Shown here piece after piece: positions 1 to 11,489 of a stretch of 64,000 nt of DNA. Source of the stretch: Glebionis coronaria (taxonomy: Eukaryota > Streptophyta > Magnoliopsida > Asterales > Asteraceae); the NCBI GenBank assembly GCA_025667525.1, contig CM046876.1, positions 567,793,469 through 567,857,468 of the forward strand, read 5' to 3'. The position numbers and the translations under genes were made by a program. The first letter of the stretch is position 1. Each line of letters opens with the position of its first letter. The notes under the pieces are model-generated. The model was not told the DNA's origin. It did no database searches and worked only from the letters and a program-made list of their open reading frames with translations.

Positions 1-860
1 CCTTCGAGACTTAACCAAGAGAAGCTTCGCGAAAAGTCCAATGCTCAGATGGCTATTTTCTTAGAGATGTTTAAGAATCTTCATATTAATCTTAGTTTCG
101 CGGATGCATTGCTTCACATGCCTAAGTTTGCTTCGACTATTAAGAGATTGATGAACGATAAAGGGAAATTGGTTAAAATGTCTACATCTTTAGATGCTAA
201 TTGTTCCGCGGTTCTTACACAAAAGCTTCCCAAAAAGCTTGGAGACCCGGGCAAGTTTTTGATACCATGTGAGTTCCCTAATATGGAAGAATGCTTAGCA
301 TTAGCCGATCTTGGCGCTAGCATTAATTTGATGCCTCTTTCCGTGTGGAAAAGGTTATCACTTCCCGAGCTTACACCTACTAAGATGACTCTCGAGCTCG
401 CGGATCGATCGACCACCTTTCCAAAAGGTATAGCCGAGGACGTGTTTGTCAAAGTAGGGAAACTCGTCTTTCCAACGGACTTTGTAGTTTGCGATTATCC
501 CGAAGATTCTCGTGTACCACTTATTTTGGGTAGACCGTTTTTAATGACGACTAGTTCTATAGTTGACATGAGAGCGGGGAAGTTGACTTTACGTTTTGAT
601 GATGAAAGTGTTACACTTGATGTTGGTGATAACACTAAATATTTTTACAAGTATTACGAGGAATCAATTAATCAAATCGATGTGATTGATGTTACTTGTG
701 AAGAATATTCTCAAGAAGTGCTTGGATTCTCGGCTAATTCCGAAAGTGGCAATCCTTCTTTATCGGATCCTATTATTGCCCTTTCGTCTCCACCCCTTAC
801 TCCATTTAGGGCTAGTGATTTTATCTTGGAGGAGGTGGATGCTTTTCTTAGCACACCGGA
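1..860 (+). pseudogene. gag-protease fragment of element A (5' part, open at left edge)
   Basis: The frame is open from base 1 to the B insertion; its first internal ATG is at 49, but coding clearly begins further left. The start of this piece is the gag-protease linker, with a conserved stretch of the type NISF.DALLHMPKF that also occurs in E and F. The retropepsin-like domain lies at about 230-590, with the active-site motif ALADLGASINLMPLSVW at about 295-345 and the second motif VPLILGRPF at about 515-540. Athila proteases use DLGA where most retropepsins have DTGA, and A, E and F all show this. After the protease comes an acidic linker that is cut in mid-codon at 860. No stop occurs in this piece. 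Apparent translation beyond 860 reads into the LTR of B and is not real. Confidence 0.88.
856..860. repeat. Target site duplication of element B, left copy (CCGGA)
   Basis: The five bases CCGGA directly precede the TGTAACACCC terminus of B and are repeated exactly at 24461-24465 after its GGGTTTTACA terminus. A 5-bp duplication is normal for Ty3/gypsy integration. Confidence 0.95.
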
Positions 861-3768
861 TGTAACACCCCATTTTGGAAATGGAAGTATCACAGTAATT
901 ATGGCGTGTCATCAAAGCATACAAGGTAAAATGTCTAAACATTACTTGACCATATAAAGGAAAATACCGGAATCAAACATCGGTAGTCCAAAAGTAAAGC
1001 TCATCACACACAAACATAGTATAGTAAAGGAAAAAGGACGAAACAATGTCTAAAGCATAAGTATCATAAAGAAAAGAAATGCATAATGTAAAGAAGGCTA
1101 GACAGCTTCCAGTCCATATGCACGTACTCTTAGTGTCTACGAGCGTCCCTGAGTACCTGCCGTTTTGGGAACATAGAAAAGGAAAACGGCTGAGCAATAC
1201 GCTCAGTGCACGGATGTACAATAAAGCATGAATAGGATAAGCATATAACATAATAACAACGAAAGAAACTAAGTCCCGAGTAACCTGGTTAAGTCTTAAT
1301 AAAACTGGTTTTATAGTTTGAAAGTCTTATGTTCATCTTATAAAAACTGTTTGTCATATTTTACCATTTAGCCAATATAGGTCATGAATATCCATCGTGT
1401 ATGAATAATTGGAGGGGTGACCTCATCATGCAAATTAGAGGGGCTGCCTCTAATTTAATATACTGGTTTTATGGGTAGGAGGGATCAGCTCCTTGTGAAG
1501 GATGCAAGGCACACACCACATTCACCATGTAATCCTGAATAAAACGTGTAACTAGGATGCACCCATACGCCCCACATGATAAATATAAATAAATGGCCAA
1601 AAGCTGAAGGGACGCTACGAGCAATCACTCCGCCGTGGTGAAGTCATAACATCAGTGCCTCTAATGTTATGGTTATGGTACCTCCATAACTAGGTGAAAC
1701 TGGTCATGCATGTATATGGCTATATGTAATCATATTTAAACATAAGCAATCAAACTCATACTTATACTACGGGAAAACAGTTGGCTGCATACGGGGAAAT
1801 CCTAATAAGGAAAGAATGTCCATACTGAAAGGACGGGAATCCGTACCTTATGTCCAGTGAACGGAAACGATGAACTGCGAGAATCCTACTTCTGAAACAC
1901 TAGTGCTACATAATTACGTACATGAAATAAGTATCTGCTTACTACATACATAGCTGGTTTATATCATGTCTTAGCTTATTTTATGTGTTCTTACTATTTA
2001 CACTGTTTAAAGCCTTAAACTGTGTTAAATCTTATATCCTGTTCATTCTGATTAAGTATTTCTGACATTTCATGTGTTATTATACTTACTGTGTAATAAT
2101 AAGTAACTTTCCAAAAATAGCAGGTTTCCTTAAATAGAAAGTTTCCAAAAATAGAAAGTTTCCAAAAATAGAAAGTTACCAAAAATAGAAAGTTTCCAAA
2201 AATAGAAAGTTTCCAAAAACAGAAAGTTTCCAAAAACAGAAAGTTTCCAAAAATAGAAAGTTTCCAACAATAGATTTATTGCTTAAAATAGATAAGTTTC
2301 TAAAAATATAAAGTTTCCATAAATAGATTAGCTGCCTTAATTAAATAGGTTTCCATAAATAGATTAGCTGCCTTAAATAAATAAGTTTCCATAAATAGAT
2401 TAGCTGCCTTAAATAAATAAGTTTCTAAAAATAGCTGGTTTCCATAAATAAAATAGCTACCTTATTTAATTAAGTTTCTAAAATAGAAAGTTTCCATAAT
2501 TAGAAATAAGCTAGTTAAATAAGCTAAGTAAATAAGCCTAAGTGTTTTCATGATTATATTCTAAGTCATATGATATATTATATAGTTTAATAATTATTTC
2601 ATGTAATTTAATTAAACTATAGGTTATAATATTTAATTAAAGTATGACATGTTTTTAATTAAATATATTAAATACTTAGGTTAAAATATGTATTATTAAA
2701 TATTAATAATATAACCTAAGTCATGTTATTAAATTAATTACATCTTATTAATTTAATTCTTAACATAAGTTTATAACATAAACAACTAACATAATCATGA
2801 TCCGGATCTAAGCCTAAAAACATGCACCGGATATGAAACAACACCGTATCCCGAACCAAATCGGGGTACCCCCTTGCTACCGTGGGACCCACACGCACCA
2901 ACCAAGACCAAAAAAGGTCTTGGTGGTGGTCGGCTAAAACAAACCGAACCCCCTTGGGGTCGGTTGTTCCTTGCGGCCCAAAACAAAACACCCCTTTGAT
3001 CGACCCTTTTGATTAATTAAATGATCAAACATGTTAGATATAGGTTTAATTAATGTGTTTTTATAAAAACATCACGTGTTCTTAATTAATAAAAGATTAA
3101 TTAAAAAGAAAATAAGTTAAAAAGGTTTTACCGTATTCGTGGATCAAGAGGGTGAAGAACAAACACGAACAAACACTAATTTAACAAGATCCAAGATCAA
3201 ATAAATCACCTTGATGGTGACTTGATGGTGGCGGCACACAAAGGAGGAGGAGGAAGGGTTTTTAGGTTTTCTTGAAATTCTTCTGTAAAAGTAATTTTGA
3301 GTAGTAAAATTACTTAACCCTTCCTTTTAGTAAAATTGAAAATGGGCTTGGCCCATTGTCCCTATTTTGGCCGCGGGTAGGGACTCCCTTGTGGGGGGTC
3401 CCATACCTCGTTTCGTGTCTTGTAATTTCGTACACATTTATGTTTAATTAAGTTCGTGTTTTAAATGTTCTCGTTACGTAAATACCATACTCTTATATAT
3501 TTAATTACGCTCGTATTAAATATATATACGTAATTAATCATAGCTCGTGTTTTAATTACGCTCGTGATTCCGTGATCGTATGTTCGTGATTAATTATTGC
3601 TAAATAATTATTACGTGATCGTTCATATAAAATACTTATCATGTTCTAACACGTACGTAATACGTAAACTCCTAATACGAAATCGTAATCATGCTATATT
3701 AGGAAAGTTTTTAACTAGTACGTACGATCCTATGGTATTATGCATGGTAAAAGCATGCGGGTTTTACA
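861..3768 (-). repeat. 3' LTR of element B
   Basis: The 2,908-bp repeat starts TGTAACACCC and ends GGGTTTTACA, and is matched almost base for base by 21555-24460. Because the element runs on the - strand this is its 3' LTR; the purine tract lies just inside it at 3769-3780. Small frames inside it (for example 973-1251 and 2734-2991 on the - strand) recur in the other copy only because the LTR is duplicated. A minisatellite lies at 2106-2510. Confidence 0.95.
2106..2510 (-). repeat. Minisatellite inside the LTR of element B (17-bp and 36-bp units)
   Basis: About eight copies of a 17-bp unit of the form GAAAGTTTCCAAAAATA run from roughly 2106 to 2275. They are followed by three copies of a 36-bp unit containing TAGATTAGCTGCCTTAAA to about 2430, then decayed copies. 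The same array is in the partner LTR (22801-23200) with small differences in single units, so it existed before insertion. Confidence 0.85.
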
Positions 3769-3780
3769 ACTCTTCCCCCC
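3769..3780 (-). other. Polypurine tract of element B
   Basis: The + strand reads ACTCTTCCCCCC, that is GGGGGGAAGAGT on the element strand, directly against the LTR end at 3768. This is where plus-strand DNA synthesis would be primed, and it fixes the orientation. Confidence 0.85.
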
Positions 3781-3845
3781 TAAAAAGAATAATTCGTCCC
3801 CGAATTATAGATAAAGTAAACTGGAAAAGAAGAACATACCCGAAT

Positions 3846-6800
3846 TCAAAATATGAAATGAGGGTAAGAAGTCCGGATAGACTCCTCTGTTTCCCAAGTG
3901 GCTTCCCGCTCGGTATGATCCCTCCATAGAATTTTGACGAATGGAATCGTCTTCTTTCTCATGACTCGTTCTTGCCTGTCAAGAACTCGTTCGGGTTCTT
4001 CTATAAAAGTGAGATCTTCACGAATCTGTTCCAGTGGATACTGAACCATGTGAAGGGGATGATATTGGTACCCTCTGAGTAAGGACACATGAAACACAGT
4101 GTGCACATGCGAAAGCTGCGGAGGTAACGCCAATCGGTAAGATACTTCACCGACTCGTTCAATGATATCAAACGGTCCGATGAAACGAGGACTAAGCTTC
4201 CCTTAATCCCGAAGCGTCTAACACCACGTGCCAGCGAAACCTTAAGGAAGACGTGATCTCCTACGTTAAAGTGTAAATCCCTACGATGCTTGTCGGCGTA
4301 ACTCTTTTGACGTGACCGTGCCTCCTGAATCTTCTGCCTAGCTACTGCGATCTTCTCGTTTGTCATCTCTATGATTTCTGGTCCTTCGAGTGTTCGCTCG
4401 CCAACCTGATCCCAGCAGATTGGGGCGCGACACTTTCTGCCATACAACATCTCAAATGGAGCACACTTGATGCTCGCGTGCCAGCTGTTGTTGTACGCAA
4501 ACTCCACCAAACAGATGTATTTGTCCCAATCACCCGTCCATTCCAACGCACATGATCTCAACATATCCTCCAATGTTTGAATGGTTCGCTCCGACTGTCC
4601 GTCCGTTTGAGGATGAAAAGCCGTGCTAAGCTTAAGTTGTGTTCCCCAAGCTTTCTGCAGACTTTTCCAAAAGCGTGAAGTGAAACGAGGATCTCTGTCT
4701 GAGACGATGCTGGATGGTGCATCGTGTAGTCTCATGATCTCTCGTCTGTACGTATCTGCGAGTTTACTTACCGGATCTTCCTTGCGGATCGGTAAGAAAT
4801 GAGCTGATTTGGTAAGTCGATCAACGATAACCCAAATTGCATCGTGCTTCCTTTTGGTAGGCGGAAGACCGGTAACAAAATCCATGGTGATTTTATCCCA
4901 CTTCCACTCTGGAATGTCTAACGGTTGAAGGATACCGCCAGATCGCTGATGCTCGATCTTAACCTGCTGGCAGGTAAGACATTTGGAGACGTAAGTTGCC
5001 ACATCCTGTTTCATACTACTCCACCAAAAGTACTGCTTGATGTCATGGTACATTTTGGTTGAACCAGGATGTATCGAGAATGGGGAGCTATGAGCTTCTG
5101 CTAGCAAAGCTTCCCGGAGTTCTTGGTCATCAGGAACACAAAGTCTAGTGCCCTGCCATACGATACCATCTGCATCTATTCTGAATTCTGTCTGCTTCTC
5201 CAAATTTTGTATTATCGCCCATATTTCTCCGTCATCCTTCTGAGCTTCCTTGATCTTAGATAGTAACTCGGGTTCTACTCTAAGATTAGCCCAGTAATCG
5301 TGCTGTCCACGTACCATGATCTCGATGTCTAGTCGCTCCAAGTCTCTTATGATTTCCTCTTCGATTCTAATGCTGTTGATCATTCCGGACTTCCTGCTAA
5401 GGGCATCTGCTACTACATTTGCCTTTCTGGGATGATACTGTAGATTAATGTCATAATCCTTCAACAGCTCTAACCATCTTCTCTGCCTCATGTTCAATTC
5501 ACGTTGAGTGAAGATATACTTCAAACTCTTGTGGTCCGTGAAAATGTCACATGATTCTCCATATAAGTAGTGTCTCCATATCTTCAATGCGAACACGACT
5601 ACAGCAAGTTCTAGATCGTGCGTGGGGTAATTCTCTTCATAAGGCTTAAGCTGCCGTGAAGCGTACGCGATCACTTTCCCATGTTGCATGAGAACACAAC
5701 CAAGTCCCTTCCCCGATGCATCGCTATAGATTTGAAATCCACCCGTACCAGATGGTAGAGTAAGAATAGGTGCAGATACTAGCTTCTGCTTCAGGTCTTG
5801 AAAGCTCTTCTCTCGATCTTCAGTCCAGACGAATTTCTCCCCTTTCCGCATCAGTTTGGTCAATGGTAGTGCTAAGCGGGAAAATGTCTCCACGAACCTA
5901 CGGTAATAGCCAGCTAAGCCTAAGAAACTGCGGACTTCTGTCGCTGATGTCGGCCTTGGCCACTTAGTGATGGCCTCAACCTTCGCTGGATCCATAGTGA
6001 TTCCTTCTACTGATACAATGTGACCTAAGAATGCCACCTTGTCTAACCAGAACTCACACTTGGAGAATTTAGCATACAGCTGCTTCTGGCGAAGAATCTG
6101 TAGTACTGTACGAAGATGGTCTTCGTGTTCCTCCTTGGACTTAGAGAAAATCAGGATGTCATCGATGAAAACAATGACGAATTTGTCCAGAAATTCATGG
6201 AAGATTCTGTTCATCAGATCCATGAACACTGCTGGAGCATTTGTCAGGCCAAATGGCATAACTACAAACTCGTAGTGGCCATAACGAGTACGAAAAGCAG
6301 TCTTAGCAATATCCTGCTCCTTGACTCGTAACTGATGATAGCCTGACCTAAGATCGATCTTGGAGAAGTGTTTGGCCCCTTGGAGTTGGTCAAACAGATC
6401 GTCAATGCGTGGCAGTGGATACCTATTCCGAATGGTAATCTTGTTGAGCTCGCGATAGTCTATGCAAAGACGCATACTGCCGTCCTTCTTCTTAACAAAT
6501 AAAACCGGTGCGCCCCATGGAGATGCGCTCGGTCGAATAAAACCTCGTTCAAGAAGTTCTTGCAGTTGATCCTTCAGCTCCTTCAGCTCTATGGGAGCCA
6601 TGCGATAAGGAGCTTTGGAGATTGGTTCAGCTCCTGGAACCAGCTCGATACTGAATTCCACTTCTCGTGCAGGTGGTATGCCCGGAAGTTCTGCTGGAAA
6701 CACGTCTTGGAATTCCAACACTATTGGTTGATCCTGAATCGATGGAGATTCAGCATCCATGTCGTGAACCGTAGCTAGATAACCCTCGCAGCCATGTGAC

Positions 6801-7116
6801 AGTAGTGCACGCGCTTGCAGGGTGGATATGATTTGTACAGACCGTCCGGGTATGAACCCGTTATGAATGTACTCTGGTGCGTTGACATCACCGAAGATAA
6901 CTCGATATGAATGGCAGTCTATGGTAGCATGATATTTGGATAGCCAATCCATGCTCAAAATCATGTCGAAGTCATTCATGTCCAGCGGAAGTGCGTCGAC
7001 AGGTCGAACCTTATATCAAATTCTAGGGGAAGACCCTTGTATACATGGGTGATTAATACAGAGTCCCTCAAGGCGTGGAAATCGTAAGCCTATTTTCTAG
7101 TGGCACGGGAGGCATC
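3846..7116 (-). pseudogene. pol of element B: protease end, RT, RNase H, integrase, chromodomain (frameshifted)
   Basis: The longest open piece is 4001-6979 (992 codons). It starts at the protease C-terminal motif (MILSMDWL). RT follows at about residues 120-310, with [11 protein letters not shown] and the catalytic FIDD near residue 270, then RNase H with [10 protein letters not shown] and FTDHKSLKY at about 410-530. Integrase is at about 600-880, with an HHCC zinc region and the DDE triad in [17 protein letters not shown] and PQTDGQSE. Near 4200 the frame shifts and the last part, including the chromodomain ([12 protein letters not shown]), continues in another frame and ends at 3846. Upstream, 6980-7116 is the middle of the protease with two more small frame changes (near 7045 and 7005). 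The rest of the protease lies beyond C, from 19570. The product is a polyprotein, and chromodomains in this lineage steer integration to heterochromatin. Confidence 0.92.
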
Positions 7117-7121
7117 CTAAT
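7117..7121. repeat. Target site duplication of element C, left copy (CTAAT)
   Basis: CTAAT precedes the TGTAACACCC terminus of C and is repeated exactly at 19565-19569 after its TTGTCACA terminus. Confidence 0.94.
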
Positions 7122-10100
7122 TGTAACACCCCCAAATTTATACAACTTAGTACAGCGGAAGACTAGTTGGTGTTACGGGATAGCACATTACTCACATCAT
7201 AGACAACGCTTAAAAATCGCGTCGTTTAATAATAAAGCATTTCCATTCATAAATAATCAAAGTTACATAGGTCCCAAGTCATTGTATATAATACAGGTTT
7301 TACAAATCATTTGAATGGAAATAAGTATTTAGGTGCGGGCCATGATTTCTTGTTGTCTTCCCGAGAATTACCTTCAAGTACCTGAGATAAAACATGTTAA
7401 AAGAAAAGGGTCAGCGATAACGCCGAGTGAATTCATAGAGTTTAATAAAATCCATCAATATAATATCAGTATAAAATTATTACTGAGAAATCATTTTGTA
7501 CAAATCATTTTAATAGGCCATAAAATAGCCAAAGTCATTTTATACAAATCCTTATCTAAAATCATAATATAGGCATTTGCCTTAAAAATCATTATACGAG
7601 CCAATGTCGTAAAAACATCATACAATACGTCTTATGACGTTGTATAAAATCAAATAAAAACCGTTATATGAATATGGTTATGAAAACCAAAACACAAACA
7701 TAATATCAATAGTATGACCCTGTATTGCTAGTCAGGCAATACTTCGTAATTCGGAGCGTCTATTAGTATTTTGTAAATCTTGGATTATTATAAGCCGCAT
7801 GACATTGTTACCTCACTAAACCAACAACGGGTAGCTAACCCGATACCAAATTTGCCCATCTAAAGTAGCGTGTCGTCACAAAGGTCACGCTATGGAAATC
7901 TTCTCATACATAAATTCGCTTACCAATCAATATGGCACGACGGGGATCAACCGTCAAGGCGCGAACTGGGGTGATCGTCCCCAAATAGTACTATTAAATG
8001 CATAAGCGTCTACCAACTCCCGGTAGTTCACAACTCATGCTAATGGGACTTTCAGTGACATAACCTAACTTTAATAATCCATTTTATTTCATCTATCGGG
8101 TCCATTAATCATTTATCGGGTCATACAATCGGGTCATTCAATCATTCGGGTCCAAAATCAATAAACAAACAATCGGGACAAATGGTGTCCTATTTTATAA
8201 AACTAACATGTTATCTCCCTCGCGGGTTTATAAAACATTTATAAAAATATTTAAAAGAGTGCGAGGCTATGAACTCACGTTGATATGGGAAGGCGAGTTA
8301 TCGGCAATTCGGATGTACGATACGTGCTTCAATCACGGAAACCTAGACAAATAATACTCGGTCTTAGACGTTTGTCCAATGACTTTATAAAAATAACAAG
8401 TATGTATACATATGATGATTATATATATATGATGATCAAGTGGGTTTACATATTCTCGTTTAATCATTTTAGTGTTATATGTCGATAACTTCTATATGAG
8501 TTTACTAGTTTTACCCATTTACGTGTCTTAAGTCCAATAAGGTTATTATAAGTTATTTAACTTATTTTAATCCATTTTGTACTTATATTATCAGTACTTA
8601 AACTTTACAAGTTGGGCCCAAATGGGTTAAGTCCAATAATAAGTTTATAAGTGTTTTAGTCTATTTTTGTTGTATTATTAGTCCAATAACGTTAATATAG
8701 TCCGTTAACGTCCGTATGCCCTATAGTTCGGGTTTTATCGGTTTTTACTTGTTATACATGTCTATATATCAGTATATAAGTTTTATAAAGTTTACATTAG
8801 ACTGGTCCAACCATCTAAGTTTTATTTAACAAAAACGTTAATTTTACGGCGATAGCCGAAAAAGTCGTAAAAATCATGTTTATAGTTTTATAACTTATAA
8901 AACTTAACAAGTTACCATTTTTATAATTTATACACTTATTTAACCTTTTACATACTTATATAAATAAAATCCATAAGTTAGTGGGTTTTTATTTTACATT
9001 TTATACTATTAAATTTTGAGTGCTTATATAATAGTAATATACTGTAATTTCCAAAATCTGATTTTTATTTTCATTTTCACCAAAACTGCCATATCTTGAG
9101 TTCTATATGGAGATAGAAGCTCAAATTTTTATCACATAAACTACATGATATGTGCTACATTTAACTCTTCTATATCTACTGTTGAATCATCTTCTAAATA
9201 TTTTCTAAAAATCGTCCAAAACAGTAACCTCAGATTTATACCCTAAACTTGTTTTGATCATATCTCACTCATTACTTTGATTCCATTGCATGGCCAACTC
9301 TCACATGTGTACAAGACCCATATATTACTGTAAATCCATCCTACTTCATCATTTTTTCAGTTCATGACTTGCTTCTTTACTGTTTTATACAGCCATCAAA
9401 TTTAGACAAGATTTTATCCTTGTTTCTTATAGTTTTTCACCTTTTTAATCATATTTATCAACACCAAATCCCCACATAACATTTTTATCATCATATAATC
9501 ATCATATACATATACAATAGGAAATAAAATACATGTTTACATAATCAAAATAACAAGAAGTTGAGGAGGACAATCTTTATACCACCATGATGATGTAGGT
9601 TGTGATCAAAACATGGATTTGGATGGAGAAACTTGTGATGCACCAAGACCATCTTCATGACCACCAATCTTCATAAACTCCTTGTGGAAAATAAGCCCCA
9701 AGACACCATGAATACTCCTCCATGGATGTTATAATCACCACCATTCAAGAGAGCTTCAAGAGGGCTTCAACATATGTGTAAATAACACATGATTTTGTGG
9801 TTGGAATTGATCAAAAGTGGTGTTAGATGATGAATATGGGACGACACTTTGGAGCTAGAGAGAGAGAGTTTGTGTGTGGTATTGCATGAGTGGAGAATGG
9901 AAGTGAAAACTAGTTGCTAGTTTTCAAGTTAGTGGAAGTGTAAGTTGCTTAAAGAGTAAGCATGGCTTACACATGTAAGCTTTGAACTAACATGATGCCA
10001 CATCTTATGGTGTGGTGTCATGTGTGCCGTCCAACTTAAGCTAGTGGGGTGGGACAATGTATTTTGTCCCATCTCACTAGTTTACGGGTATTTCTCGATT

Positions 10101-10578
10101 CTAGTTTCCTCGATTTGCGTGCCCTCGGGTCGTTTTACGAAAAACGTTTTTATAAATTATGAATCAACGTCACAAAACGAATCTAATAAAAATTGTCTCA
10201 TCAAAAACGGAGTTCGAAAACGTAAATACGTAATCCTAAGGTTTCCGGTTTAGTCGTAAAGGACGTTAAAATAAAATCGTAAGTCCTAATCTCTTCTCGT
10301 AAATTTGTGAGTTTATGAACTATCACAGATTTAAAACTCCAAAATAATATTCACGGATAAATTTATTTTCTGAAATGTCGGACTGTCACCAAAGACCGTG
10401 TATCTAAACGTAAGCACGTAACGTTGAATCCTCCGGTTTAGACGTAGTCGATGCTACTCCAAGACGTAAATCCAAATTTCTTCCCAAAAATATGTGAGTT
10501 CATATTGTAACATTAAAATAATGTTTTTAAATAATATTCGAGAATAAAATATCAACCATAAATTGACGGATTGTCACA
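7122..10578 (-). repeat. 3' LTR of element C
   Basis: It starts TGTAACACCCCCAAATT and ends GACGGATTGTCACA, and is repeated at 16119-19564. Short frames such as 7333-7572 and 10020-10253 (+) have twins in the other copy and are not genes. The shared TGTAACACCC start suggests the same broad lineage as B, though the two LTRs are otherwise unlike. One segment near 8090-8190 carries several ATCGGGTC motifs. Confidence 0.95.
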
Positions 10579-10592
10579 GCATTTACCCCTAA
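10579..10592 (-). other. Polypurine tract of element C
   Basis: On the element strand the bases before the 3' LTR read AGGGGTAAATGC. The tract is short but in the right place. A 17-base copy of its surroundings lies at 12558-12574. Confidence 0.6.
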
Positions 10593-11489
10593 ACAGGATC
10601 TTTGTCCTCAAAGATCATCTTACTACTCGCTTCTTATAGAGTTAAAGCCATGTGGGTATTTCCTCCACATTCGGTCTTTTCTCACAAGTGCAATTCATTA
10701 TAATATGCGAGTTCTATCAAACATAACTACGGGAATAAGATCAGGCTTAATGTTGACTTACTTTCTCTATCCATGATGTTCACGGGTTTTTGATGAATGC
10801 AACTTTTCGCCGATCTAAGCTCTATTAAGAAGAATTCAGATTTTAACTTGATAGATATTCCACCAAGTTCGATATACGAAACATAATTCACGCAGTCTTT
10901 GAAGTCCTAGGGTAGATCCAGCTTATATGCCTTTCAATCCCAACTTTTTCATCATCTCAATGGTCCCATACAATCGGGGACTTATATCCCATGATTTGTC
11001 AGATCATGAATTCATTTTTTTTCCAAGGTTAAAAATTGTGGCATAACTTCGCTACCCATTTGGCACTTCAAGATCTACATTTCACATTCATATAACCTCT
11101 TGCCCACTATCGGCGGTTAATAATCAAATCCTAATTTCAACAATCATTTCAGATCTCGCGGGTCGGGTATTTTGCAAGGATAGGTTTGCCATCATAGGAA
11201 ACCTTAAATCTAAAAGACATGTCCAACTCACAATGGGTGTATGTCGGGTGTCTTCATCTCAACTCCTGCTTACAGATGCTCTAATTTCTAAATCTTAACA
11301 AGATTCGATCTCGATCCTAATACGATGATTATCAATGATAATCTCTCCAAAGGAAAACGATTATACGGTCTATTACCAAAGGTCAATCATTCAAACATAA
11401 AACAGCACTTATATTACTTTGTATCGTTACTTTACCTCGTCCCTTCGATTTGGGGTGGTACATAGTACTCTCATCAAGGTTCGTTCTCA

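Noticed and set aside
973..1251. Minus-strand 92-codon frame repeated at 21667-21945
   Set aside because: It lies inside the LTR pair of B and repeats only because the LTR does; it has no domain and no start context of interest.
2734..2991. Minus-strand 85-codon frame repeated at 23427-23684
   Set aside because: Also within the LTRs of B; the conserved frame follows from the young age of the LTRs, not from selection.
7333..7572. Plus-strand 79-codon frame with a twin at 16330-16569
   Set aside because: LTR sequence of C on the strand opposite to the element; AT-rich and without a motif.
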